NCBI GenBank assembly: GCA_011317545.1 | Contig: WUJK01000004.1 | Span: forward strand, 1,054,001 to 1,118,000 | Source of the DNA: Coniella vitis | Taxonomy: Eukaryota > Ascomycota > Sordariomycetes > Diaporthales > Schizoparmaceae | Direction: 5' to 3' | Length of the DNA stretch: 64,000 nucleotides | In this document: positions 37,217-48,003 of the stretch, piece by piece | How positions within the stretch are numbered: the stretch's first letter is position 1 | How the letters are laid out: every line of letters begins with the position of its first letter | Position numbers and translations under genes: made by a program | The notes under the pieces: generated by a model | What the model was told of the DNA's origin: nothing | Seen by the model: the letters and a program-made list of their open reading frames with translations, nothing else | Databases searched by the model: none

Positions 37217-38857
37217 CTATACGCTCAACTTGGTGGCTATCCACTTGGCGACCTTGACACACTGAATGTCAGAGTATCTCCAGAAGAGATCAGCAACCCA
37301 AATGCCCGTTGTCAGCGTCACGGCCACGGACGCCAGGCACGCCCATAATTTCTCATAGCCAGCGGCAATGACTGCCGCTGCAACCGCCTCGGCCCAGCTG
37401 AACCCAACAACCCAGTGGACCAGGTACAAGCTGTAGCTGATTTCGCCCAGATACAAAATGACGGGCAGGTTGAAGAAGCGCTGCGCGCCAGGCAGGCCCT
37501 CGATGGCAAAGAGCGTCACCACCGACGCAATCGAGTGCCAGAAGCGCATCTGCTGCATGCCGGGCATGTTGATGTGGGCAAAGTACTGGAACCCGACACA
37601 CTGGGTGACGTCGCCTGTATAGGGCCACGAGCCGAAAAACAGGCCGATGACGAGCAGCACAATCATGAGTGTCTGTTTCCAGCGCTGGTGCTGCGCCGTG
37701 AGAGCGGGCTTGTTGGCAGTGGCCAGTCGGAGGTCTGCGAGCAGCATCCCCCCTAGGAAGAGGAACGAGGTCCACTGGTCGACGTAGAAATGCCAGATGG
37801 CGACGATGCTGACGCCCAGCATGCGGACCGCCGTGTTGGTGCGCGCAAAGGCCAGACAGCAGAGGAAGACGAGCAGCGAGCCCGCGTGCTCGTCATGGAG
37901 CGTCCACCCCTGAGGGAAGTAGTACGCGACAACGTAGGGGCTCGTGTCGATCAGGAGCCAGTGCTTGATGCCCAGGTACATTTCCATGAAGAAGTTGTCT
38001 TGTTTGAGGCCGGCACCGCCCCTGCCTATGTCCCACACGAACCACGTCTGGATCAGAATCCAGCTGAGCATGTATACCGGTAAGATGGGCAGGAAGAGGC
38101 GGATGGGTCTCCGGAAAATGCTCGAGGGCATGGAGGCGATCGCTGCCTCGGGATTGCCCGCGTGGATCTTGCGGAGCGGGCTATATGTCAAAGCGAAGCC
38201 GCTGATGACAAAGAAGAGGGCGACGGAAAAGCTGCCCATGAGGATGAGCTTCAGGAAGGGCAGCTGGATATAGTGTTCTGGCTCGGGTCCTCCATCGCCA
38301 TAGCAACCGTGATTCTCGGGGTAGAACAACTCGGTAATGTGCTGCAGGACGACCACAACGGCTGCGATGCCACGCAAGCCGTTGAGATACGACGTCTCAT
38401 TTGGCTTGGTCGGCTCTACGGTGCTGTGGCCAAAGTATCGGCTCACGAATGACGGCAAGAGCTGCCAGAACCAGTGCTGCGCTTCCGTCTTCCAGCGACG
38501 GCCCGAATAGCCGACGACGGGATTGCCATGGCTGTCATGGTGGCGCAGCAGGGTATACTGCTCGTCGTGGTAGAGGTTCTCGTCGTCGGACGCGTGCCGT
38601 CCACGCAAGGAGCGAATGTGCAGGCTCAGCCATTCCACGAGCGCGTCGATGGAGTCGGACAACCTCGAAGACCACGTGTGCCGCAGATGCACGGCTGCTG
38701 GCTTTTCTCCTTCGAGGCTGCCGAGGGACAGGTTGTCTTCTGTGTCGGTCAGCTCGCTGCTGACCCTGTGGCTGTGCTTGATATCCTCGTCGTGCACGTC
38801 ATGGTATTCTGTCGCTGTCGAGAGTGCTGAATCCGGCACGTGTGGTGAGTCCGCCAT
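37217..38857 (-). CDS. Acyltransferase-3 family integral membrane protein
   Basis: Putative O-acyltransferase of the acyltransferase-3 family, acting on a sugar, sterol or secondary-metabolite acceptor in a membrane. Single exon, 546 residues. The ATG at 38857 (MADSPHVPDSALSTATEYHD) was chosen because the longer open frame begins at GTG. A roughly 160-residue hydrophilic N-terminus is followed by the family entry motif NETSYLNGLRGIAAVVVVLQ with HITELFYPEN (catalytic-type His), then MGSFSVALFFVISGFALTYS and the RRPIRLFLPILPVYMLSW arginine motif. About ten hydrophobic helices run to the end, including LGEISYSLYLVHWVVGF. The acceptor is unknown. Confidence 0.82.
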   Translation of the reverse strand: MADSPHVPDSALSTATEYHDVHDEDIKHSHRVSSELTDTEDNLSLGSLEGEKPAAVHLRHTWSSRLSDSIDALVEWLSLHIRSLRGRHASDDENLYHDEQYTLLRHHDSHGNPVVGYSGRRWKTEAQHWFWQLLPSFVSRYFGHSTVEPTKPNETSYLNGLRGIAAVVVVLQHITELFYPENHGCYGDGGPEPEHYIQLPFLKLILMGSFSVALFFVISGFALTYSPLRKIHAGNPEAAIASMPSSIFRRPIRLFLPILPVYMLSWILIQTWFVWDIGRGGAGLKQDNFFMEMYLGIKHWLLIDTSPYVVAYYFPQGWTLHDEHAGSLLVFLCCLAFARTNTAVRMLGVSIVAIWHFYVDQWTSFLFLGGMLLADLRLATANKPALTAQHQRWKQTLMIVLLVIGLFFGSWPYTGDVTQCVGFQYFAHINMPGMQQMRFWHSIASVVTLFAIEGLPGAQRFFNLPVILYLGEISYSLYLVHWVVGFSWAEAVAAAVIAAGYEKLWACLASVAVTLTTGIWVADLFWRYSDIQCVKVAKWIATKLSV

Positions 38858-41594
38858 GGCCGCCCCCACAAAGATATGAAGTTGTGCTTGAGGGAAAGGA
38901 AGTGGATGAGAGGGCTGTGCCACCGACCGACACTATATTTTTTTGGTCAAGACGAAGTGTCGGTGCACCCTTGTTTCGATAAAATAAAAATGGGAAGAAC
39001 ACACTCGGACGCGGTATATCTGAGATGAATGCTGCGAGATGACCATCAAAAGCAAAGGTCAAAGATGATCTGCGGGCAGAGATGGTGTCTTGTGGGTGGT
39101 TGAGCTCTTTAACACGGATCCGGTCGAGCTGCAAACGGGGGAGGGCCACGCGAGTCTGTTCCTACTGCATTGGGAAAGTCCACCGTCTGTCTGCCTCTCT
39201 CTCTCTCTCTCTTTTTCTCTATCCCTTCGTAGTTATTGTGAGTTCCCTTTGCCTTTTACGTCTCTATCTCGGCGTGGCCTATTTCGCTTCACCCGTTGCT
39301 TACCTTTCGTGGCCCCCCTTCCTCCCTTGATAGTGAGAAACACAATTAGATTGGTCAGTATCTGAGGGGCTGGAACGAAGGCGGACCTTACCGGTCATGA
39401 AGACATATGGTGTGTGTGTGTGTGTGTGTAGGCATTTTGCTGGATTGTGGCGAGGAGCGTTGCCCTGGCATGGTGGACGTGAATCTGCATACCTTTGATA
39501 CGCAGTTTAGTCTTTATTGGGGGGGGGGGAATCGATTAATCTGGCCCCCCCCCCCCCAGGATACGAGATACATAGCAGAGACCGGGATAAAATTTGCGGG
39601 CATGCAACGCGTATATGGGAGGAACTCTTTTGGGCGGCTCGGGCTCTTCCAAGCAAGTACTTACCAAATTATGATGAACAGGTTTGCACCAGAGCAATGT
39701 CTCAGTGTCTCACTCCGGGGGGAGCAGGCTCCCTTTTCCAACCTTTCAAGACCGGTCAGGTGGGCGCATAAAACGTTTCCGGGAGCGGAGGTTGGGAAAG
39801 GGGGCCGGACGTATCATGTTCTTTTGGTGTGTCGATGTCTCCATATCACCCCAACCCGCAAGCATTTCAATTGTGTGGCAACGTGAAGTTTGCAATTTTT
39901 GAGGGGAAAAAAGGGACTAATGTGCTGTCATACAAAGCTGAGGCATATGGGCCTACTCGAACTTACAAAGAAGGCTCACTGCTCAAGTAAATTATTATAG
40001 TGAGTAATTAATTATTTTTCTTGAAATGGACAAGAAGATCATTTTGATAGCCAGGGCTGAAGAAAGTAGTGGCGTAGATTGGCATTGGCTACTAGTAAGT
40101 AATGCTTTACCACATTCCTCTTCTCAAGACACCACCCACCCTTTGACATTCCTTCCACATGGGCTCTCTCTCTCCCTCTGCTCGCCTATATTTCTTTCTT
40201 CTGGTGATTCGATACGCAAAAAAAAAAAAAATGGTTTTACAAATGCATGCTGCTTGTCAGAAATCTGTAGCAACGGTGTAGCAGCGTCCCGTCCCGATGG
40301 GCGCGAGATGAGGACGCTGTCAATATACTACTTACTGATGGGAGATGAGAGGGATGTCTCAATTCTCTCTTTCCAAAAACACATCCAGCATTTCAAGGGC
40401 CGTTTGCCCAGTTGAGGATACATGTTGCAACATGATTGTCACCGAGTGCATGCTAGAGAAAGAAAGTCTTGTTTTTTTTTTTTTTTTTTTTTTTTTTCCC
40501 TGCTTGCCATGCTGGATGGAGCTAGGAGGGGGGGGGGGCCATCCTACGGCCAATTTACTTACATTACAATACATAGCTGGGCAAAACACTTTTTATCCTC
40601 CTCCTACCTACTAACTTGAGTGAAAAAAAGAGAGTTCTTCTTTCCTTCTTTTCCCCCTTCCTGTCGCGGCGGCAAAGTTCCCTCCATTTATTTGATCCCA
40701 AAATAGGGCCTCAGTGTGACAGTGAAGGGGGAATGAATATCTTGTACTTGTCATGTCCATTTTATTTTATTTCATCTTATCTGTCCGCGAAACCCCCCCC
40801 CCCCCCGGTGGTCCCTTTTCTAGCCCTTCCCCCCCAAATCTCGGATTTATTTGGAAATACATGTAGAGCCCATGATTTTATTGGGTGGTGTTTGGAGTTT
40901 GAGTTGCCATATTAAGGTCCGGAAATTCCCTACCAGAACTAACAAAGATGGTGATGCAGACTTTCCTGCCCATTCAGTACATATACGCCCTACATGCGTA
41001 TGTTGACGGCTCGGTCCGACTCGATCCTTCGGATACTGCCAGGAGCATGTTTCCACTTACAAGCCGACGTTGCACAGCAGCATCATCTTCAATAGTTCTC
41101 AAAGTCGATCAATGCGAACTACATGGCATTCTCAATAATGCAAACCGTTTCATTGGTCATTAGATATGCTACTATCGCATTGTACTGTACATTTCCTATC
41201 GAGTCTTGCAGCTCGGCAAGTGGTATAAATACCCCAGACAAAGCAAAATTGACGTCCATGTCGTTACCACCGTTACCCGTCATGTGTGCAACGAAGCGCA
41301 ACTTCTACTCTCAACGATCACCATATGCCTCCACTCATCTGCGCGTCTGCAAAGCTTCACTCTGTTTGTCCTGATTGATTATGTCAAAGCTGTTTGTGGC
41401 AGTTACTGCCTTCCGAAATCCTGATCAAAGCATTCCAAACCCAAGCATAGTCCCTCAAGGCTGAGTGCCTGTGGCCCGTCATCAGGCCCTTTCCTGCTCA
41501 TTTATCACTGCAATAAATATAACAGTGATGGAGAAAGTAGTGGGATAGGACACCCGCTGCTGCCCCTGGACCTTCAAAGACATACAAACCTCGC
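38858..41594. repeat. Intergenic region rich in microsatellites and homopolymers
   Basis: 2.7 kb without a gene. It contains a CT tract (about 39194-39212), GT tract (39411-39429), G run (39519-39529), C run (39545-39557), A run (about 40218-40230), T run (about 40472-40497), G run (about 40527-40538) and C run (about 40793-40806). The first part is the promoter of the acyltransferase gene. Homopolymer lengths may be affected by sequencing error. Confidence 0.75.
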
Positions 41595-43328
41595 TCAGAA
41601 GTCCAGACTTACGTCACCAAAACGGATGCGAGTGGAATTCTCCACGAGGCGACTGGTCTTGTCCGTGTTCAGAGGCAGGGTGGGCTGGTCGTGCATGGTT
41701 GGAGCCCAGCAGTCGTCATTCTTGGGCTGCTCGACCGCGGCGAAGCCTGTAGGAAATCCCAGAAGGCGGCCATTGTCCCAATAATTTCGGGCTAGAGTTG
41801 AGTATGCCATAGCCACCAGCGGGTCTGCGGCTTCATGTGTCTGCCAGTTATTGAAGACTTCAACGGGGAAACTCTTGGCCTTTCCCACTTGTTCACTACC
41901 ATACATGGCTTCCATCTCAGCAGTGTCAACTTCCTTGTCGACCTCTAGTCCGAGCTCCTGACGACGAAGCTTCTGGAACAATTCGTTGAGCCTCTCGTCC
42001 CAGGTCTTGGTGAGCTCAGCAGCTCCCGCATAGAAGGCCGCCCGGTGTTGCACGTCCTTCTTTCTGTGGGCTTCGTCATCGAACTGCATGCGAGGGTCAG
42101 TAGGATGCAGCTGGGACATCAAATCGGCGCCATTACTGGGTGTGGAGGCGTATTTTGTAATGTCGTAGTCCGGTGGAACGTGTCCGTCGTAAAAAGCTCG
42201 CAATTCTTCGATAGTCTTGGTCTCGCGGATAGCTGTGGTCCAGGTGGTCGGCTTCTCGGAATCACGATACTGGGGAGCAACCTGAAATGGGGACTTGTAT
42301 GCTCCCCATGGAGCCTGCTTTTCCTCTTCCGGAGACGGCAATGCACTCGTAGTCATGTTAACGTCAGGCGGCGCGGTCAGGGAGAAGGATGGCATCTCAT
42401 CGGCGTCGAGGAGAGGATCGTTGATGGACTGGGGAGAAGGGATTCGAGCACTCGCGTGCAACGCTTTCAGAGGGCCCTCGAGCGTACAAACCTTGTACTG
42501 TCTCTGACCAGGTGGCCCGGCCGTCAGAGGCGGAGGCGCCCCAGGGCCACTGGACAGAATACTGGACTGAGAGGAACTCTCCCAGTGGTTCAGCCGGGGA
42601 AGACGGTAATAGTACTCAGCGTCGACTCTGCCGAGACCCCATGTCGCAGACGATATGAGGCCTCCAGCTCCATCCAATTCCTTGGGGCTGCTGCGAGCGG
42701 TCTCGGCAGCAACAGCGGCCGCTGCAGCCGCGGCGGCCTTGAAAGTCTCGCGAGCACGATCGAGAGCTCGTTGGGCCCTCTTTTGGTGAGGGTTGGGATA
42801 GGATGCGAGATTGGTCAAAGTCTTGACACTGTAGTTGTTCATCAGGTCCTGATCTTCTTCATCCTCTGCCTCCTTCTTATCCTCAACTCGGGTTGCTGTG
42901 CTTTTGTCATCTGGCATATTCTCCTTGTCTCGAGCCTGGTCGGCTTGGGGCTCCAGGTGTGCAAGCGCCATAGACATGAAGGGAAAGGCAGGAGTGTATT
43001 TGTTGTTAATCTGACCAATGGCAGGATCCACGGCACGATCGCTGTTCTGCTGCAAGGGGGCGTAGTGCTGCAAGGTAGACGCGGTGGTCGGCGGCGAGCG
43101 AGGACGACCGCGAGGCAAGTTTGCCAGCAGAGACTGGTTGAAGGCGGCGAGATCGGCAGCAGCAGCTGGAGGCCACCTCATAACACGGCCTTTGCGAACG
43201 GGGGGTTGCAAAGGTGTGTTGCTCTGGGGCTTGGCGACAGACCCTACAGTGGTGTACGTAGGTTGTTGTGGCTGAGATTCTAGAGAGGGTACCGTGGATC
43301 GGGATCCAGAGGAAGATCGTGTGTCCAT
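41595..43328 (-). CDS. Unrecognised 577-residue protein
   Basis: I do not recognise this protein. It is a single open frame of 577 residues starting at a real ATG. The N-terminal half is disordered: Ser/Pro/Gln-rich, with RKGRVMRWPPAAAADLAAFN, an acidic stretch (EDKKEAEDEEDQDLMNNYSV), then a poly-Ala helix (FKAAAAAAAAVAAETA). The C-terminal half looks folded and conserved-like: WTTAIRETKTIEELRAFYDG, TKTWDERLNELFQKLRRQEL, VFNNWQTHEAADPLVAMAYS and NYWDNGRLLGFPTGFAAVEQ. No signal peptide or membrane helix is visible. Length, absence of stops and coherent composition support a real gene; an intron in the first bases cannot be excluded. A nuclear or cytosolic scaffold is only a guess. Confidence 0.7.
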   Translation of the reverse strand: MDTRSSSGSRSTVPSLESQPQQPTYTTVGSVAKPQSNTPLQPPVRKGRVMRWPPAAAADLAAFNQSLLANLPRGRPRSPPTTASTLQHYAPLQQNSDRAVDPAIGQINNKYTPAFPFMSMALAHLEPQADQARDKENMPDDKSTATRVEDKKEAEDEEDQDLMNNYSVKTLTNLASYPNPHQKRAQRALDRARETFKAAAAAAAAVAAETARSSPKELDGAGGLISSATWGLGRVDAEYYYRLPRLNHWESSSQSSILSSGPGAPPPLTAGPPGQRQYKVCTLEGPLKALHASARIPSPQSINDPLLDADEMPSFSLTAPPDVNMTTSALPSPEEEKQAPWGAYKSPFQVAPQYRDSEKPTTWTTAIRETKTIEELRAFYDGHVPPDYDITKYASTPSNGADLMSQLHPTDPRMQFDDEAHRKKDVQHRAAFYAGAAELTKTWDERLNELFQKLRRQELGLEVDKEVDTAEMEAMYGSEQVGKAKSFPVEVFNNWQTHEAADPLVAMAYSTLARNYWDNGRLLGFPTGFAAVEQPKNDDCWAPTMHDQPTLPLNTDKTSRLVENSTRIRFGDVSLDF

Positions 43329-45375
43329 GCTTTTGGGTCTGGTTGGTCGATCCTGCTGGGATATGCAAAAGTTGATTAGTCTTTGAGCCTACTGAAGGAG
43401 CGGCTCCAGCGAGGCCGTGACTCGCTTCGTTGACAAACCTCACGAGGGAAGACAAACGAGGCAACCTCTTAGCTGTCAATGCCTGGGGACCCGAGAGGCA
43501 ATCGCAGGCAGACAGGATAAGGGGGCTGGGGGCGGAGGCTGCTTTTTGATGGATCGAGACGACAACATGTAAGGTACGCTGTCAGTCACGGAGCCAACAA
43601 AGAAGGCACGAGGATTGGTAGTGGCTGGTGTGTTTGTTGTGGTTGTTGGTCTCAGGACGCAGATAGCATCGACCCGCTGAGTTGAGAAGGAGGTGGGTTA
43701 ACGGTTACTGGGTTGTTGCTGCTGGAATACACACAAGTTAGACGATGCAGACAGAGCCGAGAGATCCATGACTGACAGGAGACTTCTGGGAGGACTTCTC
43801 GCACAATCTCTGTGAACGTGTGTTTCTCAGGCAGGAAGAGAAAAGAGCAGCGAATGCCTGCCTGCCTGCCCTGGGTGGGTCTTTGGGTGAGTCTGGACGT
43901 GAGGGCAAGTATTGAAGCACGCGTCTGAAAGTGGAAGGCGCGTTCTAGAAAGAGCACTTGCCAGTTGATTTTACTGGTAGTGTAGGCAGCAACAGATTCC
44001 TCCGTCCATCGTAGGCCCTGCTCTGCTTAGCAGAATATGGAGAAGAAATGTAGCCTGTGACCGGCCAACCTCGTTTGCATTCAAAATCCAAGCACTCCAT
44101 AGAATGTTACCTTCGACACTTACACCAGCAATTCTATTGCCTACCTTCCAACGACACCACCGCAGGCAGATATTCACAATTTCCAGCCTTCCACATCGAT
44201 CAAGAGTCCAAATAGCCTTACAGTATGACAGGGGTAGGGATCATATTACACTTCTGTCACTGGATTCAGATCTTGTAAAGGCAACCAACTCCCAACGAGA
44301 AAAAGACAAATGGTAACCAAGAACGATACAATTCCCACAAGAACCGCATAAAGAACTAGAACGAAAAGGCATTGTGATCATGGAGAGTAAGAGACTCGGA
44401 CAGTTTTGGATATTGGGACACACAGACAAACGATGACGAGAAAAGAAAGATCGCATTGACTGACGCGTATTGAATTTGCTGTGCTGTTTTGCTGTGTGAT
44501 GCAATCCTGACAAAATGAGATCAAAACTGACATGTCTTGACCAACATGAAACAAAAAAGAAAAATAACCACCATAGGTAGAGGTGGGTTACATGAAAATC
44601 TGCTGCTGCTGCTGCTGAGTGGCTGCCTGGCTTGCACGGCTGTAAAGTTTCGTATGTAAATATACATATTTCCTGATTCCCAAGTATTACCTCCCCCGAC
44701 CCTTTTGCACTTTCACAAGAACACCATTAAATGATGAGATATTTCAAGTGTTGAGTTATGGTGTCAAGCCACTGTCAAGCCCCAGCATAGGCCTCTGGAA
44801 AAGCCCGCGCGCCCGCCCGTCTGTTTGCTCCGTCGCATTGTATGTTCAATGCATCTCCGCCAGGCCCCCAAGAGATGAAGAAAAGGCTGGCCTGACGGAT
44901 AGTTGAAGTGTCCAGAAAGAAGTCTGTCCAAATATCGCACGAACAAGGGAATAAATTTGCTATGTGGTTGTGAGTTGTGACTGATGCGGTTGTTCATCCA
45001 GTTAAAACAGCAACGGATGAAAGCAGCCAATCCGGGGGTATACAGGCCCTGCCAAGGGCAACATGAAAAAGACAGTCCGGGTCAAGATTTTCCTCCGAAA
45101 CCGTTGATGATCTGTTATTGATCGTGCTGTTGCGATGAAAGACGTCACTTTCCGCAGGAAGAATTGTATGAGGCACGCATGCACCATCAGTAGAACACCA
45201 TGCAAACATGAACAAGGAGAAGAAAGATATGGAGATTTGGAAGTGTGGGGAAAAAAAAAAAAAAGATAAGTCATGTCCATACTGTCAGTCAGGAGGATGA
45301 TTTCCTGCGACGGGCGGCGTTATGGATTTGTGCGTTTTTCGTGTGTTGTCATTTAGCCCCTGCAAGCAAGCGTGC
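43329..45375. other. Intergenic region between the 577-residue gene and palI
   Basis: 2.05 kb. A CTG/CAG microsatellite lies at about 44602-44619 and an A run near 45251-45263. No gene or RNA was recognised. Confidence 0.5.
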
Positions 45376-47647
45376 CTAAGGGTAACCTCCGCGTCCCTGA
45401 CCTACACCTGGACCCGGACCCGGACCCGGACCTGGACCCATTGGTCCGCGCGCGCCCGGCAGCTGGAAGTCAGGATTGTTGTCCAATAGAATGTTATTCA
45501 GTTGCACAGGCCTCCGTGGAGGCACCCCGTCATATGGCAGTCGGAATGGAGGTGGAGGGTTGCCGGACCAGCGAGGGTTAATGCCCCGCTGAGAAATCGA
45601 GGTGAAGGTCGACTGTTCAGACTCTGCTGGACTTCTCGCTCCCTCAGGGATGCTATCATATGTCTGGTCAGCGTCGATAACACGAGGTGGCGTAACTCTT
45701 TGAAAATTAGAAGGGGCCACAACAGTAGTAGGCTCAGCAAAACGAGGATCCACATCCTCGACATATGTTGTCTCCCTCACAGGCTCAGGGGGGCCCGGGA
45801 TGCGACGGCTGACGGGACTGCCATTTGGTTGTAGTGGCGGAGGCAGGGCGGACGGGTGAGCGGAAGGACCGGGAGAACTGCGGCCCGCGTTCTGCTCCCA
45901 ATTTGAGCGGGCCGGTACATAATGACTGCGCATGGCTATTAGCTTGGCAAATCCACCATTAAGAAGAAAATTGGAAATGTGTATTTTCTCTTTGACCCCA
46001 AATACTCACTCATCTGGCTGGCTGTAGTGGCTTCCGCTCATGTACGTGTCGTGACGGCGAGAAGGAGTTGCTCGCCCTTGCTGCAAGCCCACCATGCCTA
46101 CTATATCCGCATCACTATCTCGGAATTGCTGGCCGTGGAGTTGAGCTGGGCTTCCTGTGCGCGCAATCGGGCCATCGGTGAAGGGAGGAGCGACACCGTC
46201 GTCAATGCCGGGCAAAGGTGGGGGCGACTCGGCGCGCGGCAGTATCGACTCTCGGTTCGGGTTGTATGCCTCATAACCACTGGAGCCGGTCGAGACACTT
46301 GGCATGGAAGGGTTCATGTTGTTCATGACATAGCCAGGAGCAGAGGGCGGTCCGGGCGATGGCTGTCGCCCACCGTAGGGATTGTAGGCTGCTGCTGGTG
46401 GTGGTGGTGGTGGCGGCGGAGGCCGGCCGCCGCCTCGCATCATGGGTGCACCATAACCTCTTGGCGGCGGTCCGTATCCTCCGCGACCCGGAGGCGTGCC
46501 GTAGCCACCACGCCCAGGTGGGCCATAGCCGCCTCTGCCTGGTCCCTGGCCGTACTGACCATAGCCCCCTCTGGGAGGAGGAGGGCCATAGCCACCACGT
46601 CCACGGTATCCACCAGGGCCCATGCCTCCACGACCACGGGAGCGTTGGCTTTCGGTCGAAGGTCGGCCCACGCTGTAGGCATCGGACGGTGCGTTGATCG
46701 GGTTGCCGTACTGGTCTCTGGAGCCCTGGCGACGAGGGCCAGGGCCTACAGGACCGTTGTACGCGACTTCTCCGCTATGAATATCCATCGAAGGGTTCGG
46801 CGATGTGACAGAAGGGGAGCGTTGCGTCAGCGGGATGCGTTCGTCGCTCGCGTCCGTCTTTTCAAACGTAGCAAACGCTGGCAGCTTGTCGGTCGCAGAG
46901 CCGTTTGCGCCGCTGACAGTGGGGGGCATGCTGGGCTCAACCGTGGTGGGGGGCTCAACGTCCTGTTGTCTCTTGTAAAAGTTCTCTCCGCTCATTTCTG
47001 CATTCTCGGCGATTCGCTTCTTTCTTGCTTTCCGGTTGACAATGGTCCTCCGCATGGCGCACGAGATGACCATGCCGAATGCCGTGAGAACGGTGGCTGC
47101 CAGCACCAGGTACGACCCAAAGGCCATGTGGGGGACAAAGAGCAGGACATCGACGAGGAATGCCAGCAGGCACAGAAGGAAGTTGAAGATGGAGGTGATG
47201 AAGACCAACAGCAGGTATCTGGAAGAGTGAGAGGGTGAGTGGAGGTGGGAGACTATGGCGAGGATGAGGTCGATCAGGGTGACCAAGGCCGCAACCGGGT
47301 GGACAATGAGAATTGTCGAGAGAGTGGACCTGGTGGACTTGGGAAGGTCAAAGTTGCTGCTGTTGCCGTCTGTCTTGGTCAGGCTTGCTACGCGAAGGAT
47401 CAGCATCCAAGAAAGTCTGGGCAACGAGCTAGTGCACACAAGGGGGAAACGGAAACATACTGCTATCGTAGCCGATCTCGATATTGCTGCAGCTGCTGCC
47501 ATTGCAGTAGCCAAAGACACCGAAATTATAACCGTCGAACGAGGCGAGCTTGATGGCAGGAATGATTGGCGTCGAGAGGACGGATATCAACAAGAGCCCA
47601 AAAGCGACGAAAAGCACAAAAGACAGTGGCGTTGCTGGTCGCAGCAT
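45376..47647 (-). CDS. palI: PalI/Rim9 pH-response membrane protein
   Basis: SUR7/PalI-family plasma-membrane protein that assists the PalH/Rim21 pH sensor in PacC/Rim101 signalling. Minus-strand exons are 47647-47461, 47387-46010 and 45925-45376 (introns 73 and 84 nt, GT-AG), giving 704 residues. The ATG at 47647 begins the family signature MLRPATPLSFVLFVAFGLLL (helix 1), then FGVFGYCNGSSCSNIEIGYD (extracellular Cys pair). Helices 2-4 include LSTILIVHPVAALVTLIDLI, FLLCLLAFLVDVLLFVPHM and YLVLAATVLTAFGMVISCAM. The conserved cytosolic RKARKKRIAENAEMSGENFY follows. The long tail is low-complexity: about ten RGGYGPP-type repeats, nine consecutive Pro, and a GP repeat near the end (PGPGPGPGPGVGQ). 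The intron-2 acceptor at 45926 is the only one that keeps the tail frame open. Confidence 0.9.
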
Positions 47648-47994
47648 GGTGGCTGCAAACTGCCGAGCAGCTGAGGCTCGGCGTCCAGGCACAAACGAGG
47701 GTGGAAAGGAGATTCAGGCCAGCGCCGTGAGGACGCGGCGAAGGGGTCGCAGCTGCTCGCCTGGCCAGACGGAGAGGGAGAGGGAGGCAATGATCGAGAC
47801 ACGAGTCCTAAGAAGCAGAGAAATCGCAGTGGGCGGTGGGCGGGAATCCACAGGACAGCATGGAGGATCGTATCGAGGCACGTCCCGCCAGCATTGATGG
47901 GCCCACGCGCGTTGCGTTGGTTCGCTTCGAGCGACGCAGGAACGAGTGACGAAATGCGCGCGACAATGCGCTTGCGCCGTGCGCTTTGTTCTCG

Positions 47995-48003
47995 TACTAT
48001 GTA
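47995..48003 (+). promoter_or_regulatory. Recurrent 9-mer TACTATGTA (copy 8)
   Basis: Exact copy about 350 nt upstream of the palI start, flanked as CGTACTATGTAGAG, matching the flank of copy 3. Confidence 0.4.

Noticed and set aside
42045..43283. 412-residue plus-strand open frame
   Set aside because: It is the antisense of the 577-residue gene; the translation is rich in Arg/Gly/Val with no family similarity.
45979..47238. 419-residue plus-strand frame opposite palI
   Set aside because: Antisense of the Gly/Pro/Tyr repeat tail of PalI; the sense strand carries the conserved membrane domain.
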